Source: Myxococcus hansupus (GTDB lineage: Bacteria > Myxococcota > Myxococcia > Myxococcales > Myxococcaceae). Taken from it: 64,000 nucleotides of DNA. Numbering within the stretch: the first letter of the stretch is position 1; the number at the start of each line of letters is the position of its first letter. The position numbers were made by a program, and so were the translations under genes. The notes below the pieces were generated by a model, which was given only the letters and a program-made list of their open reading frames with translations, ran no database searches and was not told the DNA's origin. This document shows, in pieces, positions 26,251 to 35,746 of this stretch. Location: positions 4,918,501-4,982,500 of the forward strand of contig NZ_CP012109.1 of assembly GCF_000280925.3 (NCBI RefSeq), in the 5' to 3' direction.

Positions 26251-27501
26251 CTACCGCTGACGGATGGCCCGCACTTCAATCTTCACCGGCGACTCCGGCG
26301 TGGAGTTGAGGATGCGCTGGCACGTCTCCCCCGTGAAGAGCACGCCCGCCTCCTCAAACGACCAGGTGCTGTCGCTGGACGTGGTGCGCACACCGTCGAC
26401 ATAGACCACGAGCAGCTTGGGGTCGGACGGGCGCTGGGGCCCTTCCAGCGGGATCAGGCAAGGCTCCGGGTTGACGACCGCCTTGCTGATGTCCTCGAGC
26501 GCCTGGGCCAGCTCGGCCTGGTTGGCGGCCTGGAAGAAGGCGCGGTTGCACAAGCCCGTGGTCGGATTGCACGTATCGTCCGCGCCGCAGGAGTTCTGCG
26601 CGTCACACTGCCGCGCGAACCCACCCGCGCGGGCCATGGCGTTCAGCACCGCCGGACCATCCCCCGTCGCCGTCTCCGAGCCGAACCCAATCACGATGGT
26701 CTTGACGCCCCGGTCCGCCAGCGCCCGGACTTCCGCCACGGAGGCGTCCTCGTCCAGGCAGCCATTCTGGAGGTAGCCACCCCGGCAACCGTTGCCCGCG
26801 ATGGTGCACTTGCACCGCTCGATGTCCGTCCCTTGGTTGGCGTTATTGGCGTTGCAGTTCGGAAGGCCGTCCGTCAGCAGAATGACGAAGTTCGCCCGGT
26901 CGGGATCCACGAGGCCCGCCTGCTCACGCACGAACCGCAGGCTTCCACTCGTCGGAGTGCCACCCACGGGCTGGCCAGGACCGCCATTGGGGATCTGCTG
27001 CAACAGGGTGTTGATCTCGTTGGCGTGAGCCAGCAGCGAATCATCGTCCTCTTGCGCAGGCAGCGTCTTGAGGAGCGCGCTGGGCGTCGACTCGCGGCAC
27101 AAATCCGCGACCCCGGATCCTCCACGGGTCTCAGGATAGGTCGTCAGCGCGAAGCGCACGAACGGACCACTGTTCCTGAGGAAGTCAGGCACCACGGCCT
27201 GCAACGCGGTCCAACGCGTGGGGCAGATGTCGACGTTGCAGACAGCGTCGTAGCCACAGGGAACCATGGAGCCTTCGAACTCCACGTCGCACGACGGCCC
27301 CGGATTCACGGGGAGCGTCATCGACCCCGAGGTATCCACCAACATCATGATGTTGGGCTTGCTCCGGCGGGCGTTGATGACCTCCTCGACCGTCGTCTGC
27401 GCGATGGCCAGCGGCTCCACTGGCTCGAAGTCATAGGTCTGACAGGCCAGGACCACGGCGCCGACAGAGAGCGCACTCAGGAGGGGCAGCTTGGAGCGCA
27501 T
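26251..27501 (-). CDS. cglB: CglB-like vWA adventurous-motility lipoprotein
   Basis: A 416-residue lipoprotein: signal peptide with lipobox VVLAC (lipidated Cys20), then a von Willebrand A domain with an intact MIDAS start DTSGS (56-60) and the later LLTDGLP and VIGFGSE segments. Sixteen further cysteines, an even number, suggest many disulfides. Length, lipobox, MIDAS and cysteine richness match Myxococcus CglB, the outer-membrane lipoprotein that links the internal gliding machine to the substratum and is transferable between cells. I start at ATG 27501 by the signal peptide; the frame extends to 27564. Confidence 0.85.
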   Translation of the reverse strand: MRSKLPLLSALSVGAVVLACQTYDFEPVEPLAIAQTTVEEVINARRSKPNIMMLVDTSGSMTLPVNPGPSCDVEFEGSMVPCGYDAVCNVDICPTRWTALQAVVPDFLRNSGPFVRFALTTYPETRGGSGVADLCRESTPSALLKTLPAQEDDDSLLAHANEINTLLQQIPNGGPGQPVGGTPTSGSLRFVREQAGLVDPDRANFVILLTDGLPNCNANNANQGTDIERCKCTIAGNGCRGGYLQNGCLDEDASVAEVRALADRGVKTIVIGFGSETATGDGPAVLNAMARAGGFARQCDAQNSCGADDTCNPTTGLCNRAFFQAANQAELAQALEDISKAVVNPEPCLIPLEGPQRPSDPKLLVVYVDGVRTTSSDSTWSFEEAGVLFTGETCQRILNSTPESPVKIEVRAIRQR

Positions 27502-27736
27502 AGGCAGTGAATTCCTTCTGCTACTGGGGGACGCGGGGCTTCCCGCGTGGCCGGGGTTCTCCAATGGGGGGTACGGCGTGACGACAGGTTACCGCGTCAT
27601 TCCGGCCGGGCGCTACAGCATCCACTGAGTGATTCCGCGCCGTTTGGATGCCACTGCGACGTTACAGCCAGGGCTGACGCCATGAGCGGAGCAGGAGGCA
27701 GTCAGGCACGGAGAACGTGGGACCGGCGCCCACCCC

Positions 27737-28129
27737 CTACAGGGTGAGGATGCGTGCCCCATCGGTCAGTCGCCACAGCGAGGCCATGCCCATGACCTCG
27801 TCCAAGGTGCCCGACAGGGCCTCGGGTTCGAAGCCGCAGATGCGCACCGTGGTGTCACAGGCGATCAGCCTCGCGCCCAGCGAGCGCGCTTCCTCCAACA
27901 TCCTCGCCGGTGCCAACACCCCGAGTGACTCGGCGCGCGTGGACTCCTCCTGCTCGCGCTCGGTCGCAGGCTCGCCGTAGGCGCCCCGCACGAGCAGCCG
28001 CAACGCATCGAAGGCGAAGACGAAGTACACCTCGTCTCCCATCGCCGCGGCGGTGATGCCCATGGTGGCGGCTTGGAATGCTGGCTCGTACGTCGCGTGC
28101 TGTAGGAAGAAGAAGACCCGACCTGACAT
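27737..28129 (-). CDS. DsrE/DsrF-like protein
   Basis: A 130-residue protein (MSGRVFFFLQHATYEPAFQA...) with the DsrE/F/PeroxiDase-like alpha/beta layout: first strand FFFLQ, GITAAAMGDEVYFVFAFDAL, ARSLGARLIACDTTVRICGF with two cysteines, and LDEVMGMASLWRL. DsrE-like proteins bind or relay sulfur on a conserved cysteine; here Cys in IACDTTV is the candidate. A long upstream extension to 28240 is rejected because it overlaps the divergent gene. Confidence 0.8.
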   Translation of the reverse strand: MSGRVFFFLQHATYEPAFQAATMGITAAAMGDEVYFVFAFDALRLLVRGAYGEPATEREQEESTRAESLGVLAPARMLEEARSLGARLIACDTTVRICGFEPEALSGTLDEVMGMASLWRLTDGARILTL

Positions 28130-28218
28130 GACGCGGCGACCATAACGGGGTTCCCGTCCAGCCGCGGCACCGATGACGTATAAACCGTGTCGTCCCCTCC
28201 CTTTCCGGGAAGCCCCCC

Positions 28219-28869
28219 ATGACGACCTCCCCTCCCCCACGTCCTGGCTCCGTTCCCTCGCGCTTTCGCCGTCGCCCCCATTGCCGGCCCGCGATGCTCT
28301 GCGCGGTGCTGCTCGCGAGCTCCGGAGGACTGGCGCGGATGCACACGACTCCCACGTCGGAGCCCCCCATCACGACCGGGGCGCCCTCTCCGGGCAGCGA
28401 CGTTCAGGCCCAGGTGCTGGCGCTCCTGGAGGATCCGAGAAACGCCGCGTCGCCCGAGGCCGAGTGGAAACGCTTGGGCCCCGCGGCGGTCCCTGTCCTG
28501 TCCGAGCTCGTCATGAACCCGTCCGCGCCCCCCTACCGCCGGACGCGGGCCGTGTCCTCCCTGGCCCTGGTGGATCCCACCGGCGCGGCGATGCCACTTC
28601 AAAAGGTGCTCGAGGACGCGAAGGCCCCCGCCGAGGTGCGCGCGAGCGCGGCTGGCGCACTGGGCCTCTGCCTGGGGCTGGATGCCATCCCCACGCTCAT
28701 CTCCCGGTTGGAGGATCGGGAATCGGAAGTCCGAGAAGCCGTCGCCGTCGCCCTGGGCCGGCTGGGCGGCAAGGAGGCTCGGCAGGCATTGGAGGACCGG
28801 CTGCCCTTGGAGGAACGCGCCCTGGTCCGGGAGGCCCTCCAACGAGGACTCACACTCGTCGAGCCCTGA
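28219..28869 (+). CDS. HEAT-repeat protein with probable N-terminal signal
   Basis: A 216-residue protein. A basic N-terminus and hydrophobic stretch (PAMLCAVLLASSGGLA, about 25-40) look like a signal or anchor; the rest forms about four HEAT/PBS-lyase-like helical repeats (GPAAVPVLSELV, YRRTRAVSSLALVD, VRASAAGALGLCLG, VREAVAVALGRLGG). Such repeats mediate protein-protein contact. No partner is evident. Divergent from the DsrE-like gene. Confidence 0.75.
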   Translation: MTTSPPPRPGSVPSRFRRRPHCRPAMLCAVLLASSGGLARMHTTPTSEPPITTGAPSPGSDVQAQVLALLEDPRNAASPEAEWKRLGPAAVPVLSELVMNPSAPPYRRTRAVSSLALVDPTGAAMPLQKVLEDAKAPAEVRASAAGALGLCLGLDAIPTLISRLEDRESEVREAVAVALGRLGGKEARQALEDRLPLEERALVREALQRGLTLVEP

Positions 28870-28922
28870 GGCACGAGGGGCCCGCTGACTCCGGGCTCGC
28901 GTCGGCCCGGGGCTTCCATTAG

Positions 28923-29627
28923 ATGGAGGCCATGCGTCCCACTGTCCTCCTCTTCGACATCGATGGAACCCTCGTGACCACTGGCGGCGCGGGGCGCCGC
29001 TCCATGGAAGCCGCCTTCGAGAAGCTGCACGGCCGCCGGGATGCGTGCGACTCGTTCGCCATGTCGGGAATGACCGACCGGGCCATCGTCCGCAAGGCCA
29101 TGCAGATCATCGGCGTGGAGGACTCCACCGAGGCCATCGACGCGGTCATCCATGCGTATGTCACCCACCTCGCCGAAGAGGTGCACAAGGTCGATGATCA
29201 GCGCTACCGCGTCTTCCCGGGCATGCGTGAGGCCGTGCTGGAAGCCCGCTCCCGACAGGGGTTCGCGGTGGGCCTCGGGACGGGCAACGTCCGGACAGGC
29301 GCCCGCGTGAAGCTGGAGCGCGTGAGCATCTACGACCAGTTCGGCTTCGGCGGCTTCGGCTGCGACAACGAGGACCGCACCGAGCTGATTCGCTGCGGCG
29401 CCAAGGCGGGCGCCGCCCAACTGGGCGTTCCCATGGAGGAGTGCCGGGTCGTCATCATCGGGGATACGCCCAAGGACGTGCATGCGGCCCTGGGCATCGG
29501 CGCCGAATGCATCGGCGTGGGCACCGGCACCTTCAAAATCGAGGCGCTCATCGAAGCAGGCGCCACGGCCGCCTTCCCCGATTTCTCGCACCCCGACGCG
29601 ATGGCGACGCTGCTCGGCGGGCGCTGA
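28923..29627 (+). CDS. HAD-family hydrolase, phosphoglycolate-phosphatase-like
   Basis: A 234-residue HAD phosphatase. Motif I is DIDGTLVTTG (Asp12 nucleophile, Asp14 acid), motif II GLGTGN, and motif III/IV VVIIGDTPKDVHAALG. The helical cap between residues 20 and 95 is like phosphoglycolate phosphatases. Substrate not determinable. ATG at 28932 (three codons in) follows GGAGG very closely and is an alternative start. Confidence 0.87.
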   Translation: MEAMRPTVLLFDIDGTLVTTGGAGRRSMEAAFEKLHGRRDACDSFAMSGMTDRAIVRKAMQIIGVEDSTEAIDAVIHAYVTHLAEEVHKVDDQRYRVFPGMREAVLEARSRQGFAVGLGTGNVRTGARVKLERVSIYDQFGFGGFGCDNEDRTELIRCGAKAGAAQLGVPMEECRVVIIGDTPKDVHAALGIGAECIGVGTGTFKIEALIEAGATAAFPDFSHPDAMATLLGGR

Positions 29628-29699
29628 GGCCCCTGCCCGGCCGCTCGGTGTCTTCCGCCGGGTGTGCTATCTCCCGCCGCCCTTCCGAGGAGCCGCCGC

Positions 29700-31346
29700 A
29701 TGTCGTCGACGCTCGAATCGTACGAGCTCATCCGCTTCGCCGAAGCCTTCGAGGCTCGCCTCGCCACCGCGGGGGAGATGCTCACCAGCCGCCCCGGGCT
29801 CGACCCCGAAAAGGGGTGGCTCACCACCGCGCTGGAACTGGTGCGCACCGCGCGGGCCCCGACCGAGGGCGTGCTCGACCGCGTGAAGGACCTGCCCGAA
29901 CTGGAGGAGGCCCGTGAGGAATACGCGTTCCACCAGCAAGGGCTCTGGGTCGATGCCCTCGAGAAGCTGCACGCTGGCATCACCTTCACCGCCAGCAGCC
30001 GCGCGCCCGTCATCGAGGCGCTCTTCCCTCACCTGAAGTTCCCACAACTGCGCCGCGCGCCCCGTGAGGCCGTGCTCGAGTACGCGACGTCCTACGAGCG
30101 GCGAACGAAGAGCGCGTATGTGACGCGCATCGTCGCCCGGGACGACTTCGCGCTCGTGCGGCCCGTCATGGAACAGGTGCTGGTGGCCCATAACGCGTGG
30201 CGGACGAGCCATGAACCCGGACCGCTGACGCTGGAGCAGGAGGGCCTGCTTCGCGAGGAGTTGGTGAGCCTGGGCCGGAAGCTCGAACAGTCGCTACGGC
30301 AGGCGCGGCTTCTGGCGGAGGCCGCGCTCGTGCCCGTGCCCACCGTCTACGAGGCCGCGGGCCTGCACCTCAAGCCCAAGCGTCGCGCGGGACGGGGGCT
30401 GTCGCTCGCCGATGACGCGCTGGCTGGCTTCGATGACGCCGGGGACTCCATGGAGCCCACCGAGGCGGAGCTGGCTGAGGTCGCGGCGCTGGATGCGGGA
30501 GGTGACGTCGCGCCCCCGGCGGGCACCGCGTTGGGAGAAACGACCACGGCCGCCACGGCGTCCGGTGACGGACGCAGTCCCGAAAGTGCGCAGCAGGAGG
30601 CCGCTGGGACAGCCAGCCCGGCTCCAGCCGAGGCCTCATCCGAGAAGGGCGACGGCGCCGCCACCGCGACGGAAGGCGTCACCGGGGCGGAAGCCTCCGC
30701 GACCACCAGTCCCGAGGCGGCTGCGCCCACCACGGAGGGCGGAGCACCGAGCCCTCAGACCGAGACTTCTGCTTCGCCCCGGGACAGCGCCGTGGAGGCG
30801 CATGACGGCGCGGAGGCAGCCCCCAAGGCGCCTGCGTCGCGCGCCGGGCGCCGGGGACGCAAGAAGGCGGAAGCGCCCGAGCCCGTTGCTCCCGAGGCCG
30901 CGCCCTCCCCAGGAGAGGACGGCGCGCCTCGCGCCAGCACGAAGGGCGATGCCGGGGCGGACGACAGCTCTGGAACGCATGCAGGTACTGCGCAGGCGTC
31001 CCACGCCAGCCCTCAGGGCGATGCCGGGGCGGACGACCGCACGGGAACGCGTGCTGGTACGGCACAGTCGTCCCGCGCCAGCCTCCAGGGCGATGCCGGG
31101 GCGGACGACCGCGCGCGAACGCGTGCTGGTACGGCACAGGCGTCCCGCGCCAGCCCCCAGGGCGATGCCGAGGCGGACGGCAGCACAGGAACGCGTGCTG
31201 GTACGGCGCAGTCGTCCCACGCCAGCCCCCAGGGCGATGCCGGGGCGGACGACCGCACGGGAACGCGTGCTGGTGAGGCGCAGGCGCCCCGCGTTCGAAA
31301 GAAGAAGGGCGCCTCGCCGTCCTCATCCACGACCGAGTCAACGTAG
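29700..31346 (+). CDS. Uncharacterised protein with low-complexity tail and tandem repeats
   Basis: A 548-residue protein with a helical, folded N-terminal part (about residues 1-245, MSSTLESYELIRFAEAFEAR to LHLKPKRRAGRG) followed by an Ala/Glu/Pro/Thr/Ser-rich, probably disordered region (about 250-415) and then tandem 24-residue repeats to near the end. The N-terminal part has no motif I recognise. GAGGAG precedes ATG 29700. It ends 13 bp before hrpB and is probably cotranscribed with it. Confidence 0.75.
   Translation: MSSTLESYELIRFAEAFEARLATAGEMLTSRPGLDPEKGWLTTALELVRTARAPTEGVLDRVKDLPELEEAREEYAFHQQGLWVDALEKLHAGITFTASSRAPVIEALFPHLKFPQLRRAPREAVLEYATSYERRTKSAYVTRIVARDDFALVRPVMEQVLVAHNAWRTSHEPGPLTLEQEGLLREELVSLGRKLEQSLRQARLLAEAALVPVPTVYEAAGLHLKPKRRAGRGLSLADDALAGFDDAGDSMEPTEAELAEVAALDAGGDVAPPAGTALGETTTAATASGDGRSPESAQQEAAGTASPAPAEASSEKGDGAATATEGVTGAEASATTSPEAAAPTTEGGAPSPQTETSASPRDSAVEAHDGAEAAPKAPASRAGRRGRKKAEAPEPVAPEAAPSPGEDGAPRASTKGDAGADDSSGTHAGTAQASHASPQGDAGADDRTGTRAGTAQSSRASLQGDAGADDRARTRAGTAQASRASPQGDAEADGSTGTRAGTAQSSHASPQGDAGADDRTGTRAGEAQAPRVRKKKGASPSSSTTEST
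30945..31301 (+). repeat. 72-bp in-frame tandem repeat
   Basis: Four full units of 72 bp start at 30945, 31017, 31089 and 31161, with a degenerate fifth at 31233. Each encodes 24 residues of the pattern GDAGADD..GT.AGTAQ.S.ASPQ. Units differ by substitutions (for example GDAEADGSTGTR in unit 4) but not length, so copy number may vary between strains without frameshift. Confidence 0.92.
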
Positions 31347-31359
31347 AGGACACCTGGCC

Positions 31360-33924
31360 ATGGCGGACGTCGCGCTTCCCATCGATCCCCTGCTGCCGGA
31401 CATCGTCTCTACCCTGCGTGGCGCGCGTTCGCTCGTGCTGGAAGCGCCCCCTGGCGCGGGGAAGACGACGCGTGTGCCTCGCGCGCTCGTCGAGGCGGGG
31501 CTCGGAAACGGGAAGGAGATCATCGTCCTCCAGCCCCGCCGGCTCCCCACCCGGCTCGCCGCCCAGCGCGTGTCCGAGGAACTCGGCGAACGCGTGGGCG
31601 AATCCGTCGGCTACCAGGTCCGTTTCGAGGATGTCCGCAGCGCGAAGACACGCCTCTCCTTCGTCACCGAAGGCGTGCTCGGCCGCCGCCTGCTCACCGA
31701 CCCGAAGCTCCGGGACGTGGGCATCGTCGTCCTCGACGAGTTCCACGAACGACACCTCTCCGCTGACATCTCCCTGGCCCTCCTGCGCCGACTCCAGGAG
31801 ACGGCCCGGCCCGACCTCAAGGTCGTCGTCATGTCCGCGACGCTGGAGGCCGAGCCCATCCGGGCCTACCTCGGCGGGTGCCCTTCCCTTCGTTCGGAGG
31901 GCCGCCGCTTCGACGTCAGCGTGGAGTACCTGCCCGCGCCCGATGACCGGTACCTGGACCAACAGGTGCTCTCCGGCCTCAAGCGCGTCTTCACCCAGGG
32001 CGTGGACGGCGACGTGCTCGTCTTCCTCCCCGGCGCCGGAGAAATCCGCCGCACCCGCGACGCCTGCGCCGAGTTCGCCGAGCGCCACGGCGCCGACGTG
32101 CTCCCGCTGCACGGCGACCTGTCTCCCGCCGAGCAGGATCGCGCCGTCCGCCGCAGCACAAGGCGGAAGATCATCCTCTCCACCAACGTCGCGGAGACCT
32201 CCGTCACCATCGACGGCGTGGCCGTGGTCATCGACGCGGGTCTCGCTCGCGTGGCGTCGCACTCGCCCTGGTCCGGCCTGCCCACCCTCAAGCTGTCCAA
32301 GGTGAGCCGCGCCTCCGCCATCCAGCGCGCGGGCCGCGCCGGCCGTACGCGCGCCGGCCACTGCCTGCGCCTGTACACCCAGCACGACTTCGACGGACGA
32401 CCCGAACAGGACGCTCCGGAGATTCGCCGCATGGACCTGGCGGAGACCGTGCTCTCCCTGCGCGCCTCCGGCATCACCGACCTGGGCGCCTTCCCCTTCT
32501 TCGAACCCCCACCGCCCGCGTCTCTCGATGCCGCGGAGACCCTGCTGCGACGGCTGGGCGCCGTGGACGCCAAGGGGCGCGTCACCGACGTCGGGGAGCG
32601 GCTCCTGCGCTTCCCAGTCCACCCCCGCCAGGCGCGAATCATCGTCGAGGGTGAGCGCCGGGGCGTGGGCGCGGAATCCGCCGTGCTCGCCGCGCTCATG
32701 GGCGAGCGCGACATCCGCCGCGAGGCCCGCGCCAACCTGGGCCAGGGAGGCCGCCCGGCAGCGGTCGTCAGTGGCCCCTCCGACCTGCTGGAGCTGTTCG
32801 AACGCTTTCGCGAAGCCGAGCGCACCGGGTTCGCCTCGGGCCGCATGCACTCGCTCTCGCTGGAAGCCGGGGCTGTGCAGTCCGTGGACCGGGTCCAGAA
32901 GCAACTGCGGCGCGCCGTGCGCTCCCAGGGTGAACGCCCCCGCCGCCCCGAGGACGTGGAACAAGCGCTGATGCTCAGCGTGCTCGCGGGCTACCCGGAC
33001 CGCGTCGCCCGCCGGCGTCGCCCGCGCGCCCCCGAGCTGCTGATGTTCGGCGGCGGCACCGCCACCCTCTCCGAGGTCAGCGTCGTCCAGGACGCCGACC
33101 TCATGATTGCCGCGGACGCGGAGGAACGGCCCGGCAAAGGGGCCGTGGTGCGGCTCGCCAGCGCGGTGGAGCCGGAGTGGCTGCTCGACCTCTACCCGGA
33201 GACGCTCGAGGAGGTGGACACCCTCCAATGGAACGCCGAGGCCCGGCGCGTGGAGCGACTCACCCGCTTGTCCTACGGCAACCTGGTCCTGGAAGAGACG
33301 CGCGCCCCCGCCCCCGCCTCCGAGGCCGCCGCGCGGGTCCTCGTGGAAGCAGCGCTGGCCGCGGGACCTGGGAAGTTCGCGGATCCCGAAGCGCTGGAGC
33401 AGTGGCGCACGCGCGTGGCCCTGCTGGCGGAGGCCTTCCCCGAGGCGAAGTTCCCCGCCGTCGATGACACCTTCCTGCGCGACGCCTTGGCCTCGCTGTG
33501 CTCGGACGCGCGCAGCTTCAAGGACCTGGAAGGCGTGTCGCTGCTGGACGCGCTCTACGCGCGGCTCACCTCCGAGCAGCAACGCCTGCTGGCCTCGCAT
33601 GCGCCGGAGCGCGTGACGCTGCCGGGAGGCCGGGGCGTCAAGGTCCACTACGAGCCGGGCAAGCCGCCCTGGGTGGAGTCACGCCTGCAGGACTTCTTCG
33701 GAATGGCGCAGGGGCCCAACGTGTGCGCGGGCCGCGTCCCGCTGGTGCTGCACCTGCTGGCGCCGAACATGCGGGCCGTGCAGGTGACGACCGACCTCGC
33801 GGGCTTCTGGGAGCGGCACTACCCCGCCATCCGCAAGGAGCTGTGCCGCAAGTACCCTCGCCATTCGTGGCCGGAGGATCCGCGGCATGCCCAGCCGCCC
33901 GCCCCCCGGCCTCCACGGCGGTGA
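31360..33924 (+). CDS. hrpB: ATP-dependent helicase HrpB
   Basis: An 854-residue DEAH/DExH-box helicase. Walker A PPGAGKTTRVP (30-40), DEFHERH in motif II, MSATLEAE in motif III, then LSTNVAETSVTIDGV and QRAGRAGRT as motifs V and VI, followed by HA2/OB and the HrpB-specific C-terminal domain (RVTLPGGRGVKVHYEPGKPP...FGMAQGPNV). Length matches HrpB. The cellular role in most bacteria is poorly defined. Start ATG 31360 with GAGGAC upstream; the frame upstream overlaps the repeat protein and is a shadow. Confidence 0.95.
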   Translation: MADVALPIDPLLPDIVSTLRGARSLVLEAPPGAGKTTRVPRALVEAGLGNGKEIIVLQPRRLPTRLAAQRVSEELGERVGESVGYQVRFEDVRSAKTRLSFVTEGVLGRRLLTDPKLRDVGIVVLDEFHERHLSADISLALLRRLQETARPDLKVVVMSATLEAEPIRAYLGGCPSLRSEGRRFDVSVEYLPAPDDRYLDQQVLSGLKRVFTQGVDGDVLVFLPGAGEIRRTRDACAEFAERHGADVLPLHGDLSPAEQDRAVRRSTRRKIILSTNVAETSVTIDGVAVVIDAGLARVASHSPWSGLPTLKLSKVSRASAIQRAGRAGRTRAGHCLRLYTQHDFDGRPEQDAPEIRRMDLAETVLSLRASGITDLGAFPFFEPPPPASLDAAETLLRRLGAVDAKGRVTDVGERLLRFPVHPRQARIIVEGERRGVGAESAVLAALMGERDIRREARANLGQGGRPAAVVSGPSDLLELFERFREAERTGFASGRMHSLSLEAGAVQSVDRVQKQLRRAVRSQGERPRRPEDVEQALMLSVLAGYPDRVARRRRPRAPELLMFGGGTATLSEVSVVQDADLMIAADAEERPGKGAVVRLASAVEPEWLLDLYPETLEEVDTLQWNAEARRVERLTRLSYGNLVLEETRAPAPASEAAARVLVEAALAAGPGKFADPEALEQWRTRVALLAEAFPEAKFPAVDDTFLRDALASLCSDARSFKDLEGVSLLDALYARLTSEQQRLLASHAPERVTLPGGRGVKVHYEPGKPPWVESRLQDFFGMAQGPNVCAGRVPLVLHLLAPNMRAVQVTTDLAGFWERHYPAIRKELCRKYPRHSWPEDPRHAQPPAPRPPRR

Positions 33925-33930
33925 CGCCCG

Positions 33931-34407
33931 TCAGAAGCGCTTGTGCATCTCCAGGTGCTCCATGCCGGCTTCCTCGAAGACGCCGCCGACCGCCTGGTAG
34001 CCGTGCTTCTTGTAGAACTCGAGCGCGTAGAGCTGCGCGTGCAGCATGATGCCGTTGACACCGCGCCGCTTCGCCTCTTCCTCCAGCGTCGTCAGCAGCA
34101 TGGAGCCCACGCGCGCCTTGCGGTGTGACTGGAGCACCGCCATGCGACCAATCTGGCCCCACGTGCCTTCCTGATTCGCCGGAGCCTGCGGCAGCATCAC
34201 CAGCCGCCCGGTGCCAATGGCGTGACCGCCCTGGTTGGCGATGACGTGGTAGGCGTGCGCGTCCTCGGCGTCGCGCTCGATGCCCTCGGGAACCGCCTGT
34301 TCCTCGATGAACACCACCTCGCGGATGGCGAGCGCCTGCATGAGCTCCGCCTCGTTCTGGATCGGAGTGATGGAGACGGGCGCGGATGTGTCCGTGGGAG
34401 AAGCCAT
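33931..34407 (-). CDS. GNAT family N-acetyltransferase
   Basis: A 158-residue acetyltransferase of the ElaA-like/GNAT fold (MASPTDTSAPVSITPIQNEA). Core motifs are LAIREVVFIEEQAVPEGIER (about 28-50), the acetyl-CoA loop around IGRMAVLQSHRKARVGSMLL (Q/R-x-x-K/R-x-G), and LYALEFYKKHGYQAVGGVFE. These small enzymes often act on small amines or antibiotics; substrate unknown. It is convergent with hrpB. Confidence 0.88.
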   Translation of the reverse strand: MASPTDTSAPVSITPIQNEAELMQALAIREVVFIEEQAVPEGIERDAEDAHAYHVIANQGGHAIGTGRLVMLPQAPANQEGTWGQIGRMAVLQSHRKARVGSMLLTTLEEEAKRRGVNGIMLHAQLYALEFYKKHGYQAVGGVFEEAGMEHLEMHKRF

Positions 34408-34556
34408 GTCGCGGGCAAGGTACACAAAAGCCCGCGAGGTCAACAGGCGGAAAAAGCACCGTGGCGGGCCGGGATTCCGCTCTCAGGCCCCACCTGCCCG
34501 CCGAGGGTGGCTGGCTGCCCGGCAGGCGCCAGGCCCGTGCTAGGCTGGCGCCCGCC

Positions 34557-35606
34557 ATGCGCTTCAATCGACTGCTCGCACTCGTCCTGACCTTGTCGGC
34601 CCTGCCTGCTTTCGCCCAGCCGGAGGTCTTCTTCGGCAACGGCCAGGCTCCCGTCTTCCGTGAGGAGGACCTGGACAAGCGTTTCAGCCGGTCGAAGTTG
34701 AACCAGGGGCTGAAGCTGGGCACCCAGGACGCCGGGTGCGCCCAGGTGCTGGGGGCCATGCTCACCCTGCTCGGGGAGACCGGCGTGTTCCTCCACAAGC
34801 GGGATGAGAACTTCATGCTGGACCCCGTGCTGGTGAACGCCCTCAACACCCAACTCGTCAATCAGCGCTTTCCCGGCAACGCCTTCCTGGTCGCCATGGT
34901 CCGGCGCGTGCTCATCGACCGGAAGCTGCCCCAGGACTGGCTCATCACGGCGCAGGCCCTGGCCCCGTACTACCCCGCCATCGACATGGGCCGGCTGCGC
35001 TTCCTGGCCAATGGCGTGCAGCCCCTGGACAGCTTCCTGCTCACCCTGCCCGCCCTGCGTGAGCGCTACGACCAGGAAGTGAAGCGCGCCACCTCCGTGG
35101 GTGCCTCCACCGCCGAGGCCCTGTTCCGCGAGAACTACCTGGACCACGAAGTCGCCTTCAGCACGCTGGAGCTGGTGGACGTGAAGCTCGAGAAGCCGAA
35201 GAAGAAGCGCCTCAAGAAGGGCGAGGAGCCCGAGGAGCCCTACACGTTGGCTCGCCTCGTCTGGGTGGAGCCCGAGGAGCCGAAGACGGAGCGCTTCGAG
35301 TTCGCCTTCGGCAAGCCCAGCAAGCGCGCGCGCGTGGAGATCTCCGCGAAGCTCCAGGAGACGCAGTTCACCGACCTCAACAAGCTGCTCAAGGGCTCGC
35401 GCGTCATCGTTCGGGGCCGCTTCTGGGAGTACAAGAAGGAACTGGCGACCATCGAGCTCCGCGACGCGCTGCTCTTCCCCGAGCGGGACTGGACGAAGAC
35501 ACCCGCCCTGGTGGACCCGTCCGCCGTGGTTTCGTGCCCCATGGCGGTCAACGACCTGACGGGTCTGGCCCCCATCCAGCCCGGCGCCTTCGGCAAGCAG
35601 CGCTGA
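34557..35606 (+). CDS. Uncharacterised exported protein
   Basis: A 349-residue protein with a clear signal peptide (MRFNRLLALVLTLSALPAFA, cleaved before QPEV). No known domain is recognised. A KKRLKKGEEPEEP cluster lies mid-protein (about 215-230) and the C-terminal half is beta-rich and lists EISAKLQETQFTDLNKLLKG and VIVRGRFWEYKKELA, suggesting an OB-like or lipocalin-like fold. No operon partners; divergent from the acetyltransferase. Confidence 0.7.
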   Translation: MRFNRLLALVLTLSALPAFAQPEVFFGNGQAPVFREEDLDKRFSRSKLNQGLKLGTQDAGCAQVLGAMLTLLGETGVFLHKRDENFMLDPVLVNALNTQLVNQRFPGNAFLVAMVRRVLIDRKLPQDWLITAQALAPYYPAIDMGRLRFLANGVQPLDSFLLTLPALRERYDQEVKRATSVGASTAEALFRENYLDHEVAFSTLELVDVKLEKPKKKRLKKGEEPEEPYTLARLVWVEPEEPKTERFEFAFGKPSKRARVEISAKLQETQFTDLNKLLKGSRVIVRGRFWEYKKELATIELRDALLFPERDWTKTPALVDPSAVVSCPMAVNDLTGLAPIQPGAFGKQR

Positions 35607-35746
35607 CCCCATCCCACGGCTGGACGCCCATCCATCCGTGGATACCGCGCCGGCGGTGCTCCCCTGGCGCGGAGGGCGCGCACCACCGCCTCCGCCCCTG
35701 GCATGCCCCCTGCTTTGCGCCCCGTGCCCAACGCACGAGGGATGCC

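Noticed and set aside
25141..27510. A 789-residue plus-strand ORF opposite rimK-like and cglB
   Set aside because: Crosses two well-supported genes and their spacer; artefact composition.
30945..31301. CRISPR-like array
   Set aside because: Units are contiguous 72-bp coding repeats in frame, without spacers.
30679..33648. A 989-residue minus-strand ORF opposite hrpB
   Set aside because: Shadow of hrpB, without any domain-like segment.
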